This document shows, in pieces, positions 8,788-16,936 of a stretch of 64,000 nucleotides of DNA (position 1 is the first letter of the stretch; each line of letters begins with the position of its first letter). Origin of the DNA: Sphingomonas sp. 28-63-12 (GTDB taxonomy: Bacteria; Pseudomonadota; Alphaproteobacteria; Sphingomonadales; Sphingomonadaceae). The notes beneath the pieces were generated by a model, which was not told where the DNA came from, did not search any database, and worked only from the letters and a program-made list of their open reading frames with translations. The translations under genes and the position numbers were made by a program. The stretch is from contig NCGD01000012.1 in assembly GCA_002281535.1 (NCBI GenBank), forward strand, positions 1-64,000, read 5' to 3'.

Positions 8788-9693
8788 TCAGTGGCCACCA
8801 AAGGCGGCAATCGCCGCACGGGCAATCGGTTCACCCCATTCCTGGACGAAATGCCCCCCGTCCTCGACGATCATCGGCTCGGGGCAGCCCCTGATTTGCT
8901 TACGCAGCGCCTGCATCGGGCCGGTGCCCAGCACCGGATCAGCCGCCCCGATCGCCATGAAGCTCTGCCCGGTCCAGCGTTGCGACCAGAATTCAGCCGC
9001 TGCCCGGCCGGTCGCCGCGCCCGGCATGTCGGGCTCAATCGGCACCAGCGCCGGGAAAATCTGCGCGCCCGCCTTGTAGCTGGCATCGGGATAGGGCGCG
9101 TCATAAGCAGCGATCTCGGCTGCGGTCAGATGCGGCGTGCCGCGCGCGATCAGCGCGCCGATCGGCAGATCGGGCGTCGACATCGCATAGGCCTTCCACA
9201 TCATGAAGCCCGGGCCGGGCGTAGCGCCGGTGCCAATCCCGGTGTTCATGACGATCAGCCGTTCGATCCGTTCGGCCATGCCGGGCGCAACCGGCAGGGT
9301 CAGCCCAATCAACCCGCCCCAATCCTGCACCACCAGCGTGACATGCGTGAGGTCGAGCCGCTCGATCAGGGCGATCAGCCAGTTGCGATGGAAATCGAAG
9401 CTGTAATCCCCCTGCCGCACCGGCTTGTCAGACCGGCCAAAGCCGAGGAAGTCGGGGCAGATCACCCGCGCACCGGTCTCCAGAAACACCGGAATCATCC
9501 GCCGGTAGAGAAAGCTCCAGCTTGGCTCGCCATGCTGGCAGAGGAAAACGCGATCGGCATCGGCCGGGCCGGCATCGACAAAGGCGCTACGCAGCCCCTC
9601 ATATCCCGGCAGATCATCGACATAGCGCACGGGAAAATCGAAATCCGGCAGGCCGATGAAACGCTCATCCGGGGTACGCTTGGCTTCGATCAT
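8788..9693 (-). CDS. Haloalkane dehalogenase-like alpha/beta hydrolase
   Basis: A 301-residue alpha/beta hydrolase. The nucleophile elbow is VVQDWGG with Asp124 followed by Trp125, the same positions as the Asp/Trp pair in DhlA. HGEPSWS (54-60) gives the oxyanion and halide-pocket strand, Asp252 the likely acid and His281 (DGGHFVQ) the base. An Asp nucleophile with the following Trp is the signature of haloalkane dehalogenases, which hydrolyse carbon-halogen bonds; Trp166 may be the second halide ligand. The natural substrate cannot be told from sequence, and epoxide hydrolase is the main alternative. A palindrome lies 16 bp upstream of the start. Confidence 0.8.
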   Translation of the reverse strand: MIEAKRTPDERFIGLPDFDFPVRYVDDLPGYEGLRSAFVDAGPADADRVFLCQHGEPSWSFLYRRMIPVFLETGARVICPDFLGFGRSDKPVRQGDYSFDFHRNWLIALIERLDLTHVTLVVQDWGGLIGLTLPVAPGMAERIERLIVMNTGIGTGATPGPGFMMWKAYAMSTPDLPIGALIARGTPHLTAAEIAAYDAPYPDASYKAGAQIFPALVPIEPDMPGAATGRAAAEFWSQRWTGQSFMAIGAADPVLGTGPMQALRKQIRGCPEPMIVEDGGHFVQEWGEPIARAAIAAFGGH

Positions 9694-9708
9694 GACCGGC
9701 TCCAGAAT

Positions 9709-9729
9709 ATTGGCATCTTGCCTGCCAAT
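9709..9729. promoter_or_regulatory. Inverted repeat upstream of dehalogenase-like gene
   Basis: Perfect 7-bp arms ATTGGCA (9709-9715) and TGCCAAT (9723-9729) are separated by TCTTGCC. It lies 16-36 bp upstream of the dehalogenase-like start on the minus strand and about 105 bp upstream of the small membrane protein on the plus strand. The position suits an operator. It also fits the sigma-54 spacing rule GG-N10-GC loosely (TGGCAT-N5-CTGC). Confidence 0.45.
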
Positions 9730-9834
9730 TTATCATCAATCGCCCGGCATGCAAGCCTTGCTGCCGGTCATTCGTGACGTCAGGGATCATTAACCTGCGT
9801 CGTGCATTATGGTGGGCAAGACAGGAGACGCTTG

Positions 9835-10026
9835 ATGTACCAGCAGCCTATCGTCCGTGCCAAGGCCCGCCCATTCCGCGTGCCCGCGATCGACGCCCTT
9901 ATCGGCATGATGCTGCTGTCGATGGCCGCGCTGCTGCTGCTGCCCTCACTCGCGCTCTATGCGGTCTATGTCGCTGCGGCGCTGGTCGCCCGCACCTTCT
10001 GGAAAAACCCGCGCGCCGGGCGCTAG
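9835..10026 (+). CDS. Small membrane protein, unknown function
   Basis: A 63-residue protein, MYQQPIVRAKARPF..., with a long hydrophobic stretch (about residues 18-52, IGMMLLSMAALLLLPSLAL and following) that can span the membrane once or twice, ending in a basic tail FWKNPRAGR. The start at 9835 is preferred over 9802 because AGGAG (9823-9827) lies 7 bases before it. No family recognised. It is convergent with the FAH-family gene, 7 bp apart. Confidence 0.65.
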   Translation: MYQQPIVRAKARPFRVPAIDALIGMMLLSMAALLLLPSLALYAVYVAAALVARTFWKNPRAGR

Positions 10027-10033
10027 ACGCCCC

Positions 10034-11041
10034 TCAAACCGCCTCTACCCGCTGCTCGATCACCCCGAAAATGGGATGATGCCGATCATCTTCGGCCCAG
10101 ATCCGCACCGTATCGCCGGCTTTTAGAAACGGCGTGACCGCCGCGCCGCTCAGGATGGTCTCAACCGTGCGCACCTCGGCCAAACAAGCATAGCCGACAC
10201 CACCGTCGGCGATCGGCTTGCCCGCCCCCCCATCGGCGCCGCGATTGGACACCGTGCCTGAACCGACAATCGTGCCGGCACCAAGCGCACGTGTTTTGGC
10301 GGCATGGGCAATCAGCGTGCCGAAATCGAAGGTCATGTCCTCGCCAGCCTCGACCCTGCCGAGCGGCTTGCCATTCAGGTCGATCATCAGCTTGCGGTGC
10401 AGCTTGCCGTCGCGCCACCAGTCGCCGAGCGAATCGGGCGTGACAAAAACGGGCGAAAAGGCACTGGCCGGTTTCGACTGGAAAAAGCCAAACCCCTTGG
10501 CGAGCTCGCCCGGGATCAGGTTGCGCAAGGAAACATCGTTGGTCAGGCCAACCAGCCGCACCGCGGCCAGCGCCGCGTCCCGGCTCGCCCCCATCGGCAC
10601 ATCGCCCGTTACCACCACGACTTCGGCTTCGAGATCGCAGCCCCAGGCCTCGTCCTTCAGCGGAATGGCGTCGCGCGGCCCCAAAAACCCGTCGGACCCG
10701 CCCTGATACATCAGCGGATCATGCCAGAAGCTGTCGGGCATCTCCGCCCCGCGCGCCTGCCGAACCAGCGCGACATGGTTCACATAGGCCGATCCATCCG
10801 CCCATTGATAAGCGCGCGGTAGGGGCGCCGCCGCGCCATGTTCGTGGAACCGCCGCATCGGGATCGCCTCATGCTCCAGATCGGTCGCCAGATTTTGGAG
10901 ATCGGGCAGCAGCCGGTCCCAATCGTCGAGCGCGGCCTGCAGGGTTGGCGCGATATGCGTCGCATCGGCATACCAGGCGAGATCGGGCGACACGACGATC
11001 AGCTTGCCGTCGCGTCCGTGCTTGAGGCTGGCCAGTTTCAC
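10034..11041 (-). CDS. Fumarylacetoacetate hydrolase family protein
   Basis: A 335-residue FAH-fold protein. The metal-binding core includes DLEAEVVVVTGD (the acidic E..E/D set), GLTNDVSLRNL and the basic QSKPASAFSPVF. The C-terminal half has GTLIAHAAKTRALGAGTIVGSGTVSN. Family members cleave C-C bonds or hydrolyse acylpyruvates in tyrosine and aromatic catabolism with Mg2+ or Ca2+. Its length and QxKPASAFxP block fit the bacterial fumarylacetoacetase-like group, but no hmgA or maiA homologue is adjacent, so the exact substrate is open. Start preceded by a good ribosome site (AGGAGAG). Confidence 0.88.
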   Translation of the reverse strand: MKLASLKHGRDGKLIVVSPDLAWYADATHIAPTLQAALDDWDRLLPDLQNLATDLEHEAIPMRRFHEHGAAAPLPRAYQWADGSAYVNHVALVRQARGAEMPDSFWHDPLMYQGGSDGFLGPRDAIPLKDEAWGCDLEAEVVVVTGDVPMGASRDAALAAVRLVGLTNDVSLRNLIPGELAKGFGFFQSKPASAFSPVFVTPDSLGDWWRDGKLHRKLMIDLNGKPLGRVEAGEDMTFDFGTLIAHAAKTRALGAGTIVGSGTVSNRGADGGAGKPIADGGVGYACLAEVRTVETILSGAAVTPFLKAGDTVRIWAEDDRHHPIFGVIEQRVEAV

Positions 11042-11175
11042 GTGTCGCTCTCCTGATAGTTACAAATGATACCATGCCGGTTTTAGCCGGTTAGGTCACG
11101 AAGTCGAGGTCTCACTGCTTGACCGCCACGTCAATGCCGCGCAGTTTGCGCGAAAGGTTTCAAGAGAGGACTGAC

Positions 11176-12327
11176 ATGCTCGACACGCTTCCCGGCCGCT
11201 TCGCTTACGGCGAAGATCATGAGGCTTTCCGCCAGACCGTCCGCAGCTTTTTGCAGAAGGAAGGCGTGCCGCATGTCAACGAATGGGAAGCCAATCGGCT
11301 GGTGCCCAAGCAGTTCTGGCGCGACGCCGGCGAGATCGGCATGCTCTGCCCGACCGTGCCCGAAGCCTATGGCGGGCTCGGGCTCGATTTCGGCTATAAC
11401 AGCATCGTCAACGAGGAACTGAGCTATCAGGGCGTGCCCGCCGGCTTCTCGCTCCAGTCGGACATCGTGTGCGATTACATCGTCCAATATGGCTCCGAAG
11501 AACAGAAGAAGCATTGGCTGCCGAAGCTTGTCTCAGGCGAAACGATCACGGCGATCGCGATGACCGAACCCGGCACCGGTTCGGACCTGCAGGCGATCCG
11601 CACTTCGGCCAAGAAAGACGGCAATCATTATGTGATCAACGGGTCCAAAACCTATATCACCAATGGCCAGAATGCCGATCTGATCCTGGTCGTCGCCAAG
11701 ACCGATCCCGATGCCAAGCCCGCCTATAAGGGCATGTCGATCATCCTGGTCGAAAGCGACCGCGAGGGCTTCAAGCGCGGCCGCAAGCTCGACAAGATCG
11801 GCCAGGACGCGGCTGACACCAGCGAATTGTTCTTCGAAGACGTGCGCGTGCCGATGACCAATTGCCTGGGAGAGGAAGGCAAGGGCTTCATCTATCTGAT
11901 GAGCCAGTTGCCACAGGAGCGGCTGTCGATCGCGGTGGGCGTGCAGGCGAGTGCACAAAAGGCGTTCGACGAGACGGTCGAATTCACCAAGACGCGCAAG
12001 GCCTTCGCCGGGATGGTGTTCGATTTCCAGAACACCCGCTTCGTCCTCGCCGATCTGAAATCCAAGCTGCAGGTCGGCTGGGCGCATCTTGATTGGGCGA
12101 TCAAGCGGCATCTCGCCAAGGAACTGACGCCGACCGAGGGCGCCGCCGCCAAATTGTGGCACACCGAACTGCAATGGGAAGTGATGGACAAGTGCCTCCA
12201 GCTGCACGGCGGGGCCGGCTATATGAACGAATATCCGATCGCCCGGATGTGGCGCGCGGCGCGCGTCACGCGGATCTACGGCGGCACCAATGAAATCATG
12301 AAGGAGCTGATCGGGCGCTCGCTGTAG
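11176..12327 (+). CDS. Acyl-CoA dehydrogenase
   Basis: A 383-residue flavoprotein that introduces the alpha,beta double bond in acyl-CoA, passing electrons to ETF. Signatures: AIAMTEPGTGSDLQAIRT (FAD/substrate strand), YITNGQNADLILVVAKTD, QERLSIAVG, and the C-terminal CLQLHGGAGYMNEYPIARMWRDARV-like block (here MWRAARVTRIYGGTNEIMKELIGRSL). The start MLDTLPGRF at 11176 has GAGAGGA in front; a longer ATG/GTG-type extension to 11119 lacks one. FadE/AcdA type; chain-length preference cannot be read. Confidence 0.92.
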   Translation: MLDTLPGRFAYGEDHEAFRQTVRSFLQKEGVPHVNEWEANRLVPKQFWRDAGEIGMLCPTVPEAYGGLGLDFGYNSIVNEELSYQGVPAGFSLQSDIVCDYIVQYGSEEQKKHWLPKLVSGETITAIAMTEPGTGSDLQAIRTSAKKDGNHYVINGSKTYITNGQNADLILVVAKTDPDAKPAYKGMSIILVESDREGFKRGRKLDKIGQDAADTSELFFEDVRVPMTNCLGEEGKGFIYLMSQLPQERLSIAVGVQASAQKAFDETVEFTKTRKAFAGMVFDFQNTRFVLADLKSKLQVGWAHLDWAIKRHLAKELTPTEGAAAKLWHTELQWEVMDKCLQLHGGAGYMNEYPIARMWRAARVTRIYGGTNEIMKELIGRSL

Positions 12328-12434
12328 CCGCTGCTACTCATTCTGGGCAGTGCCGGCGCGCGCGTTAGGCGGTGATTAGGGTGCCGGCGTCATCGTCGGC
12401 ACCACCCCAAGATCGGGGCCGGAGCCGAGCGCGC

Positions 12435-12824
12435 ATGCATAACATTGTTGTCGATCATCAACGGGATTTGGTCTTTGCGCGGGTTTCCGGCTTTCTCGAT
12501 GCGGCGATGATTGCGGCGTTGATCGCCGAGGTGCGTGTGGTTGGCCAAAGGCTGCGCCACGGCGCCAACGGCTATGATCTGCTGTGTGATCTCAGCGAAA
12601 CCAAGGTTGCTGCGACCGTAGCCGCTGACTCGTTCAGCGGCTTGCTGAACGATCGGTCCACGCAGCACCTCTGGGCAGATCGCGTCGCCTATTTCACGCC
12701 GTCTACATTGCTGCGGCTACAGATAGAGCGCGCCGCCGTCAGCCGGGCTGATATTGCCGTCTTCGCCGAGCGACGATCCGCCATCTCCTGGCTGCAGGAA
12801 GAGCGGCGCAAAAAAGCGGCTTAA
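12435..12824 (+). CDS. Hypothetical protein, SpoIIAA/STAS-like
   Basis: A 129-residue cytosolic protein, MHNIVVDHQRDLVFARVSGFLDAAMIAALIAEV..., in which an N-terminal beta strand, an amphipathic helix and YDLLCDLSETKV resemble the SpoIIAA-like (STAS/SEC14-type) fold. This is a fold-level guess only. The start at 12435 is chosen because the upstream extension is low-complexity and GGAG lies 10 bases before it. Its stop overlaps the stop of the convergent anti-sigma gene by 3-4 bases. A STAS-like protein beside an ECF pair is suggestive but not proof of a functional link. Confidence 0.6.
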   Translation: MHNIVVDHQRDLVFARVSGFLDAAMIAALIAEVRVVGQRLRHGANGYDLLCDLSETKVAATVAADSFSGLLNDRSTQHLWADRVAYFTPSTLLRLQIERAAVSRADIAVFAERRSAISWLQEERRKKAA

Positions 12825-13546
12825 CGCCAGCCCTGGGCCTTGGCCTTCGCCTCCGCCACCGCATCAAGCGGCTCGCCTGCCATCATCGCCTGCGCATCAG
12901 CCATCAGCGCGGCATCGGCCGACCCCGCCTGGCGATAGTCGGTGGTTGGTCCGGCGGTGCCGCCACGGGTTTCGCGCAATTGCCAGCGATTGTCGGCGCG
13001 GCAGGCAATCCCGCTGAGCGTCGGCGCCGAAAAGCTTCGGCACAAGGTTCCCTGCGCATCCCGAAAGCTGATCAGCGATTTCAACGGCGCCGCATCGCCT
13101 GCAGCCGATGCAAGTTGCGTGTCCAGCGCCCGGGCAAGACCGCCCGAGGCAACCAGCACCCCGTCCCGCGTCTCGACCGGTCCGCGATTGATCATCTGGC
13201 CGGTCATCAGCCCAACCACCAGGCACGCCGCCATCATGCTGCCAGCAACCCAGCGATTCCACAGCGGCGTCGGCGTGATCATGCGCCGTGTCGCACGCGC
13301 AGCGGCAAGATCGGCCACGGCGGGGTCAGGCATCATCGCGCGCAGAAAATCGGGCAGCGGCGCTTCGGCTATCGGCGCAAAATGCTGCGCCAGCGTTGCG
13401 CGCAGCCGGCGATGCTGGTCAACCTGTTCGGCCAGCGACGGATCGGCAGCGATCGCGCGCTCGACCCGCTTGGCGCTGATTGGATCGAGTTCGCCATCGG
13501 CATAGGCCATCAGCATTTCGGGCAGCTGATCGGGATCGATGGTCAT
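12821..13546 (-). CDS. Transmembrane anti-sigma factor
   Basis: A 241-residue protein. The N-terminal cytosolic domain starts MTIDPDQLPEMLMAYADGELDP, the usual opening of anti-sigma domains, without a clear HxxxCxxC zinc site. There is one membrane segment at residues about 98-119. The periplasmic domain has two cysteines (Cys169, Cys182) in GTLCRSF...GIACRAD. It presumably holds the adjacent sigma factor at the membrane until a periplasmic signal releases it. Its ATG overlaps the sigma-factor stop by four bases (ATGA), so the pair is translationally coupled. Confidence 0.85.
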   Translation of the reverse strand: MTIDPDQLPEMLMAYADGELDPISAKRVERAIAADPSLAEQVDQHRRLRATLAQHFAPIAEAPLPDFLRAMMPDPAVADLAAARATRRMITPTPLWNRWVAGSMMAACLVVGLMTGQMINRGPVETRDGVLVASGGLARALDTQLASAAGDAAPLKSLISFRDAQGTLCRSFSAPTLSGIACRADNRWQLRETRGGTAGPTTDYRQAGSADAALMADAQAMMAGEPLDAVAEAKAKAQGWR

Positions 13547-14031
13547 GCTGCTTCTCCCAAATGCACCAGCAGCGCCTCGCGGCCACGCACCAGGCGCGAC
13601 GTCAGCGTTCCCATCGGGATCTCCAATATCTCGGCGGCCTCTTTATAGGCAAAACCCTCGACCAGCACGAGCGCGATTGCCTCGCGCTGCTCGGGCGGTA
13701 GTTTTTGCAGCGCCCGGCCGACATAGCCAAGCTCGACCGCCGCCTCGACCTGCTTGTCGCCGGCATCGCCGATCGCCAGCCCCGCCTCTTCATCGACAAA
13801 GGTTTGGCCGTGGCGAGACCGGGCACGGGTCGTGTCGATCCAGGCATTGCGCATGATCCGGTACATCCAGCTATCCATTCTTGTGCCCGCCACCAATTGA
13901 TCGCGCGCCTTCAGCGCCCGTTCAATCGATGCCTGGCAGAGATCGTCCGCGTCGGCCGCGCTCCGGGCGAGCGCATGCGCAAAGCGCCGCAACCGCGGCA
14001 ACAGCGCCAGCAACTCGCTATCGAAACTCAC
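13543..14031 (-). CDS. ECF-family RNA polymerase sigma factor
   Basis: A 162-residue two-domain sigma-70 factor. Region 2 is about residues 10-80 (ADADDLCQASIERAL, SWMYRIMRNAWIDTTRARSR). Region 4 is about 108-158 (LPPEQREAIALVLVEGFAYKEAAEILEIPMGTLTSRLVRGREAL, seen as its helix-turn-helix). There is no C-terminal extension. It is first of a two-gene unit with the anti-sigma factor. A perfect inverted repeat 44 bp upstream may contain its own promoter, which would suit autoregulation. The divergent subtilase and glycine-rich protein genes are candidate targets. Confidence 0.9.
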   Translation of the reverse strand: MSFDSELLALLPRLRRFAHALARSAADADDLCQASIERALKARDQLVAGTRMDSWMYRIMRNAWIDTTRARSRHGQTFVDEEAGLAIGDAGDKQVEAAVELGYVGRALQKLPPEQREAIALVLVEGFAYKEAAEILEIPMGTLTSRLVRGREALLVHLGEAA

Positions 14032-14074
14032 CTCGTGTCGGTCCTTTCGGCCAGGAGGGCCGTTATGTCCTGAT

Positions 14075-14106
14075 GGATGAAACGGACGGCCCCGGGCGTT
14101 TCATCC
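14075..14106. promoter_or_regulatory. Perfect inverted repeat between divergent ECF and subtilase genes
   Basis: GGATGAAACG (14075-14084) and CGTTTCATCC (14097-14106) form 10-bp perfect arms around 12 bases. Because it is palindromic, each strand carries GGAT...CGTT. With GGATGA as -35 and CGTT as -10 the spacer is 16 bp, the range of ECF promoters, on both strands. It could be a bidirectional ECF promoter, or an operator for another regulator. It lies 44 bp from the sigma start and 80 bp from the subtilase start. Confidence 0.55.
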
Positions 14107-14186
14107 CTGCGATGACATATTTATGCGTCGTGGCTAGCTCTTTGGCCATCGCTCCGGCCAGACCAACGCCAGATCGGGATTATTAA

Positions 14187-15455
14187 ATGGTGAAGCGCGT
14201 TATACCCCTGTTGCTGCTGCTGGTGCCGATCGGCGCCTCCGCCCAGTTGCTGCCGCCGATCGGCGGGCCCGGCTTGCCGCGCCTCGGCGATGTGCTGGGG
14301 AACGTCTCGCGCGATCTGGGGGACGTCGCTACCGTCCCGCGCGCCGCGCTCGCTCTTGCGCGCAATCGGCTCGATCGGCTTGCTGCCCTGGTGCGCGCGA
14401 ACCCCACCGCCGTCGCGCTTGACGACAAGGGCGATCCCGCGCGCGCCGGCGAAGTGCTGGTCGTAGATCCCGATGACGGTTTGGTCGCGGCCGCCGCGGC
14501 ACGCGGCTTCGGCCTGATCGAGCGCGACACCATTGGCGGCACCGATATCGGCTTTGCCCGGTTCGCCAGCCCAGCCGGACTACAACTCCCCCGCGCGCTG
14601 AAGGTAATGCGCCGGATCGCCGGCAAGCGATCGGTCAGCGCCGATCAGCTGCACTTCCAGAGCGGCGGCATCACCGCCGCTGCCAGTCGTCCCACCGGGC
14701 CGGCGACCGCCAGCGCGACGGCGCCGCAATTGGGGATGATCGACGGCGGTGTCGCCACAACCGCCGGGCCCCGGATCACCCGACTGGGTTTTGCACGCGG
14801 CGCACCCGGCGCAAGCAACCATGGCAGCGCCGTCGCTTCGTTGCTCGTTGGCACCGGCCCTGTGCGCGGCGCGGCTGCGGGCGCGCGGCTATGGGCGGCC
14901 GATGTCTATGGCAGCGATCCCGCCGGCGGCAACGCCATCGCGATCGCCAAGGCGCTGGGATGGCTCAGCGCGGAACGGGTGCCAGTCGTCGTGATCAGCC
15001 TGGTCGGCCCGGCCAATCCCTTGCTGGCGCGCGTGGTGCAGGCAGTGCAGGCGCGCGGCACGATCATCGTCGCGGCGGTCGGCAATGATGGCCCCGCCGC
15101 CCCCCCAGGCTATCCGGCATCCTATCCCGGCGTCATCGCCGTGACGGCCGTCGATGGCCGCGGCCGCGCGTTAATAGAGGCCGGCCGTGCGCTGCATCTC
15201 GATTATGCCGCGCCCGGTGCTGACATGCTTGCCGCCAACGCCGCCGGCGCCGCCGTCGCGGTGCGCGGCACCTCCTTCGCAGCGCCGCTGGCCGCCGCGC
15301 GGATCGCGCATTTCCATGCCAGCGCCAATCCGGCAGAAATTCCAGGCGCGATCGCTGCCGCCAATCGCGAAGCCGCCGATCTGGGCAAGCGTGGCCCCGA
15401 TCCCCGCTATGGTCGCGGCCTGCTTTGTGGCGGCTGCGCCACGCCAATCCGCTAG
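14187..15455 (+). CDS. Secreted S8-family (subtilisin-like) serine peptidase
   Basis: A 422-residue protein with a signal peptide (MVKRVIPLLLLLVPIGASA-Q), a roughly 150-residue N-terminal region, then a compact subtilase domain. Catalytic triad candidates: Asp186 (GMIDGGV), His212 (SNHGSAVAS) and Ser363 (RGTSFAAP); the oxyanion region is AAVGNDGP. The C-terminus has two cysteines close together (LLCGGCATP). The active-site spacing is short but all three residues are present, so it is probably active in the periplasm. Divergent from the ECF sigma/anti-sigma pair; a role in processing an envelope substrate or the signalling path is inference. Confidence 0.85.
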   Translation: MVKRVIPLLLLLVPIGASAQLLPPIGGPGLPRLGDVLGNVSRDLGDVATVPRAALALARNRLDRLAALVRANPTAVALDDKGDPARAGEVLVVDPDDGLVAAAAARGFGLIERDTIGGTDIGFARFASPAGLQLPRALKVMRRIAGKRSVSADQLHFQSGGITAAASRPTGPATASATAPQLGMIDGGVATTAGPRITRLGFARGAPGASNHGSAVASLLVGTGPVRGAAAGARLWAADVYGSDPAGGNAIAIAKALGWLSAERVPVVVISLVGPANPLLARVVQAVQARGTIIVAAVGNDGPAAPPGYPASYPGVIAVTAVDGRGRALIEAGRALHLDYAAPGADMLAANAAGAAVAVRGTSFAAPLAAARIAHFHASANPAEIPGAIAAANREAADLGKRGPDPRYGRGLLCGGCATPIR

Positions 15456-15585
15456 GCGCAGCAAGCTAAATTTAAAAAGAACGCACTGGCCGGGATTAAA
15501 TCCACAGGCCGATCCGTTGTCCCGATGAGCTCGCTGCACTGCCGGCGGGCCAGACAATTTGTGGAACGGGAAAAGGAAACCGATC

Positions 15586-16776
15586 ATGTACAAGTTTTTG
15601 ATCAGCTCGACTGCCCTCGCCATTGCCCTGGCTGCGACCCCTGCTTCAGCGCAGCTTCTCGGTGGTGGCCTCGGTGGTGGCCTGGGTGGTGGCCTGGCCG
15701 GCGGTCTTGGTGGCCAGATCGGCGGAATCGGCGGACAATTGCCGACCGCCAGCCGCTTGCCGACCACGATCGACACCGCAACCTCGGCGACACAGCGCGC
15801 CAATGGCAGCATCACCAGCAATCGCAAGGTCGATACCCGTCGGGGCAATGTCGCCACCAGCAATTCGGCTGACGGCGCGATCGACGGCTCGCTCGCCAGC
15901 AGCAACGGCCTCGCCAACCAGCCGCTCACCGGCACGCTCAACGGGTCGGCGGCGGGATCGATGAACGCCAATGGCGACGCGCAGCTGATCGGTACCGATG
16001 CGGTACGCAGCACGGCGGGCACTGTCCGTGATCGCGCCACCAGCACCTCCGGCGCTGTCCGGGATCGGGCGACCAACGCCGTCGGCACGGCACGTGATCG
16101 TACTGGCCGGCTGACCAATGCTGCCGGCACCGCTCCGGGTAGTGCAGCAGGCACCGCTACGGGCAGCTCGACCGGTGCCGCCAATGCTGGCCTGCTGTCG
16201 GGTTCGGCCAACGGATCCGGCAATGGGTCCGCCAACGGATCGGCAAGCGGCGCTGGGTCCGGCCCCGCCCTGCCCGCGCTCTCGCCCGCCACGACAACGG
16301 GTGCGCTGCGCTCGACCGCGACCCAGGCCGTCGGCACGACCCGCAATCGCGCCACCGACGCCGTTGGCGCCGTCCGCAACCGCGCCGGCACCCTGCCGAC
16401 GCCGGCGCTGCCAGCCGCCGGCCTGAACCCGAGCGGCCTGAACCCGACCGGCAATCTGGCCGGGAACGCAAATGGCGCGATGTCGGGCATGGCCAGCGGC
16501 ACGCTTGGTCAGCTCGCGCTCGCCGGTTCCAGCGCCGCCAATGGCGCCGGGATGTTCGCGGTCGCCCCCGGCATGTCGGTAACGGATGCCAAGGGCCGGG
16601 TGATCGGCACCGTCCAGTCGGTTCGCCATAATGCCCAGGGCCGGATCGAAAGCGTCAAGATGACGGTCGACAAGCACCTGGCCGATGTGCCCGCGTCGAA
16701 TTTCAGCGGCGAAGGGTCGGTCCTGGTCTCTGCCATGGGCAAGGGCGCGCTGAAAAAGACAGCCAGCGCGCAGTAA
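15586..16776 (+). CDS. Secreted repetitive glycine/alanine-rich protein with PRC-barrel-like end
   Basis: A 396-residue protein: signal peptide (MYKFLISSTALAIALAATPASA), then LLGGGLGGGLGGGLAGGLGG, a long low-complexity Ala/Gly/Ser/Asn/Thr region with recurring VGTxRxRAT-like and NGSxNGS units, and an ordered C-terminal about 70 residues (APGMSVTDAKGRVIGTVQSV...) resembling a PRC-barrel-like strand pattern. The start at 15586 is preferred over 15559 for its signal peptide and AAAGGAA site. It follows the subtilase by 130 bp on the same strand and may share its control. Function unknown; a surface or matrix protein is one guess. Confidence 0.7.
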   Translation: MYKFLISSTALAIALAATPASAQLLGGGLGGGLGGGLAGGLGGQIGGIGGQLPTASRLPTTIDTATSATQRANGSITSNRKVDTRRGNVATSNSADGAIDGSLASSNGLANQPLTGTLNGSAAGSMNANGDAQLIGTDAVRSTAGTVRDRATSTSGAVRDRATNAVGTARDRTGRLTNAAGTAPGSAAGTATGSSTGAANAGLLSGSANGSGNGSANGSASGAGSGPALPALSPATTTGALRSTATQAVGTTRNRATDAVGAVRNRAGTLPTPALPAAGLNPSGLNPTGNLAGNANGAMSGMASGTLGQLALAGSSAANGAGMFAVAPGMSVTDAKGRVIGTVQSVRHNAQGRIESVKMTVDKHLADVPASNFSGEGSVLVSAMGKGALKKTASAQ

Positions 16777-16793
16777 CCCATCGCGAACGAGCG

Positions 16794-16827
16794 CGCGCCC
16801 GGCGGCCCCCCTCGGCTGCCGGGCGCG
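16794..16827 (+). terminator. Hairpin after glycine-rich protein gene
   Basis: CGCGCCCGGC (16794-16803) pairs with GCCGGGCGCG (16818-16827), a 10-bp GC stem 17 bases after the stop codon. The T-run after it is weak (TTGCGTTG), so termination may be incomplete. Confidence 0.5.
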
Positions 16828-16936
16828 TTGCGTTGACGACATTAATCGCCTGATTTGCCGGCCGCCGATTGACAGCACCGGGCAATGCCGGAATGTTAGA
16901 CGCTTAGGGCCGAAAATCGGTCAAAAAGGGGTCTGC

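Noticed and set aside
8791-9777. 328-codon plus-strand frame opposite the dehalogenase-like gene
   Set aside because: The opposite strand has the full catalytic triad; the plus reading is Arg/His/Pro-rich noise.
15171-16878. Long minus-strand frames (443 and 410 codons) opposite the subtilase and glycine-rich genes
   Set aside because: They mirror the GC-rich, low-complexity codons of the plus-strand genes; no signal, motif or ribosome site supports them.
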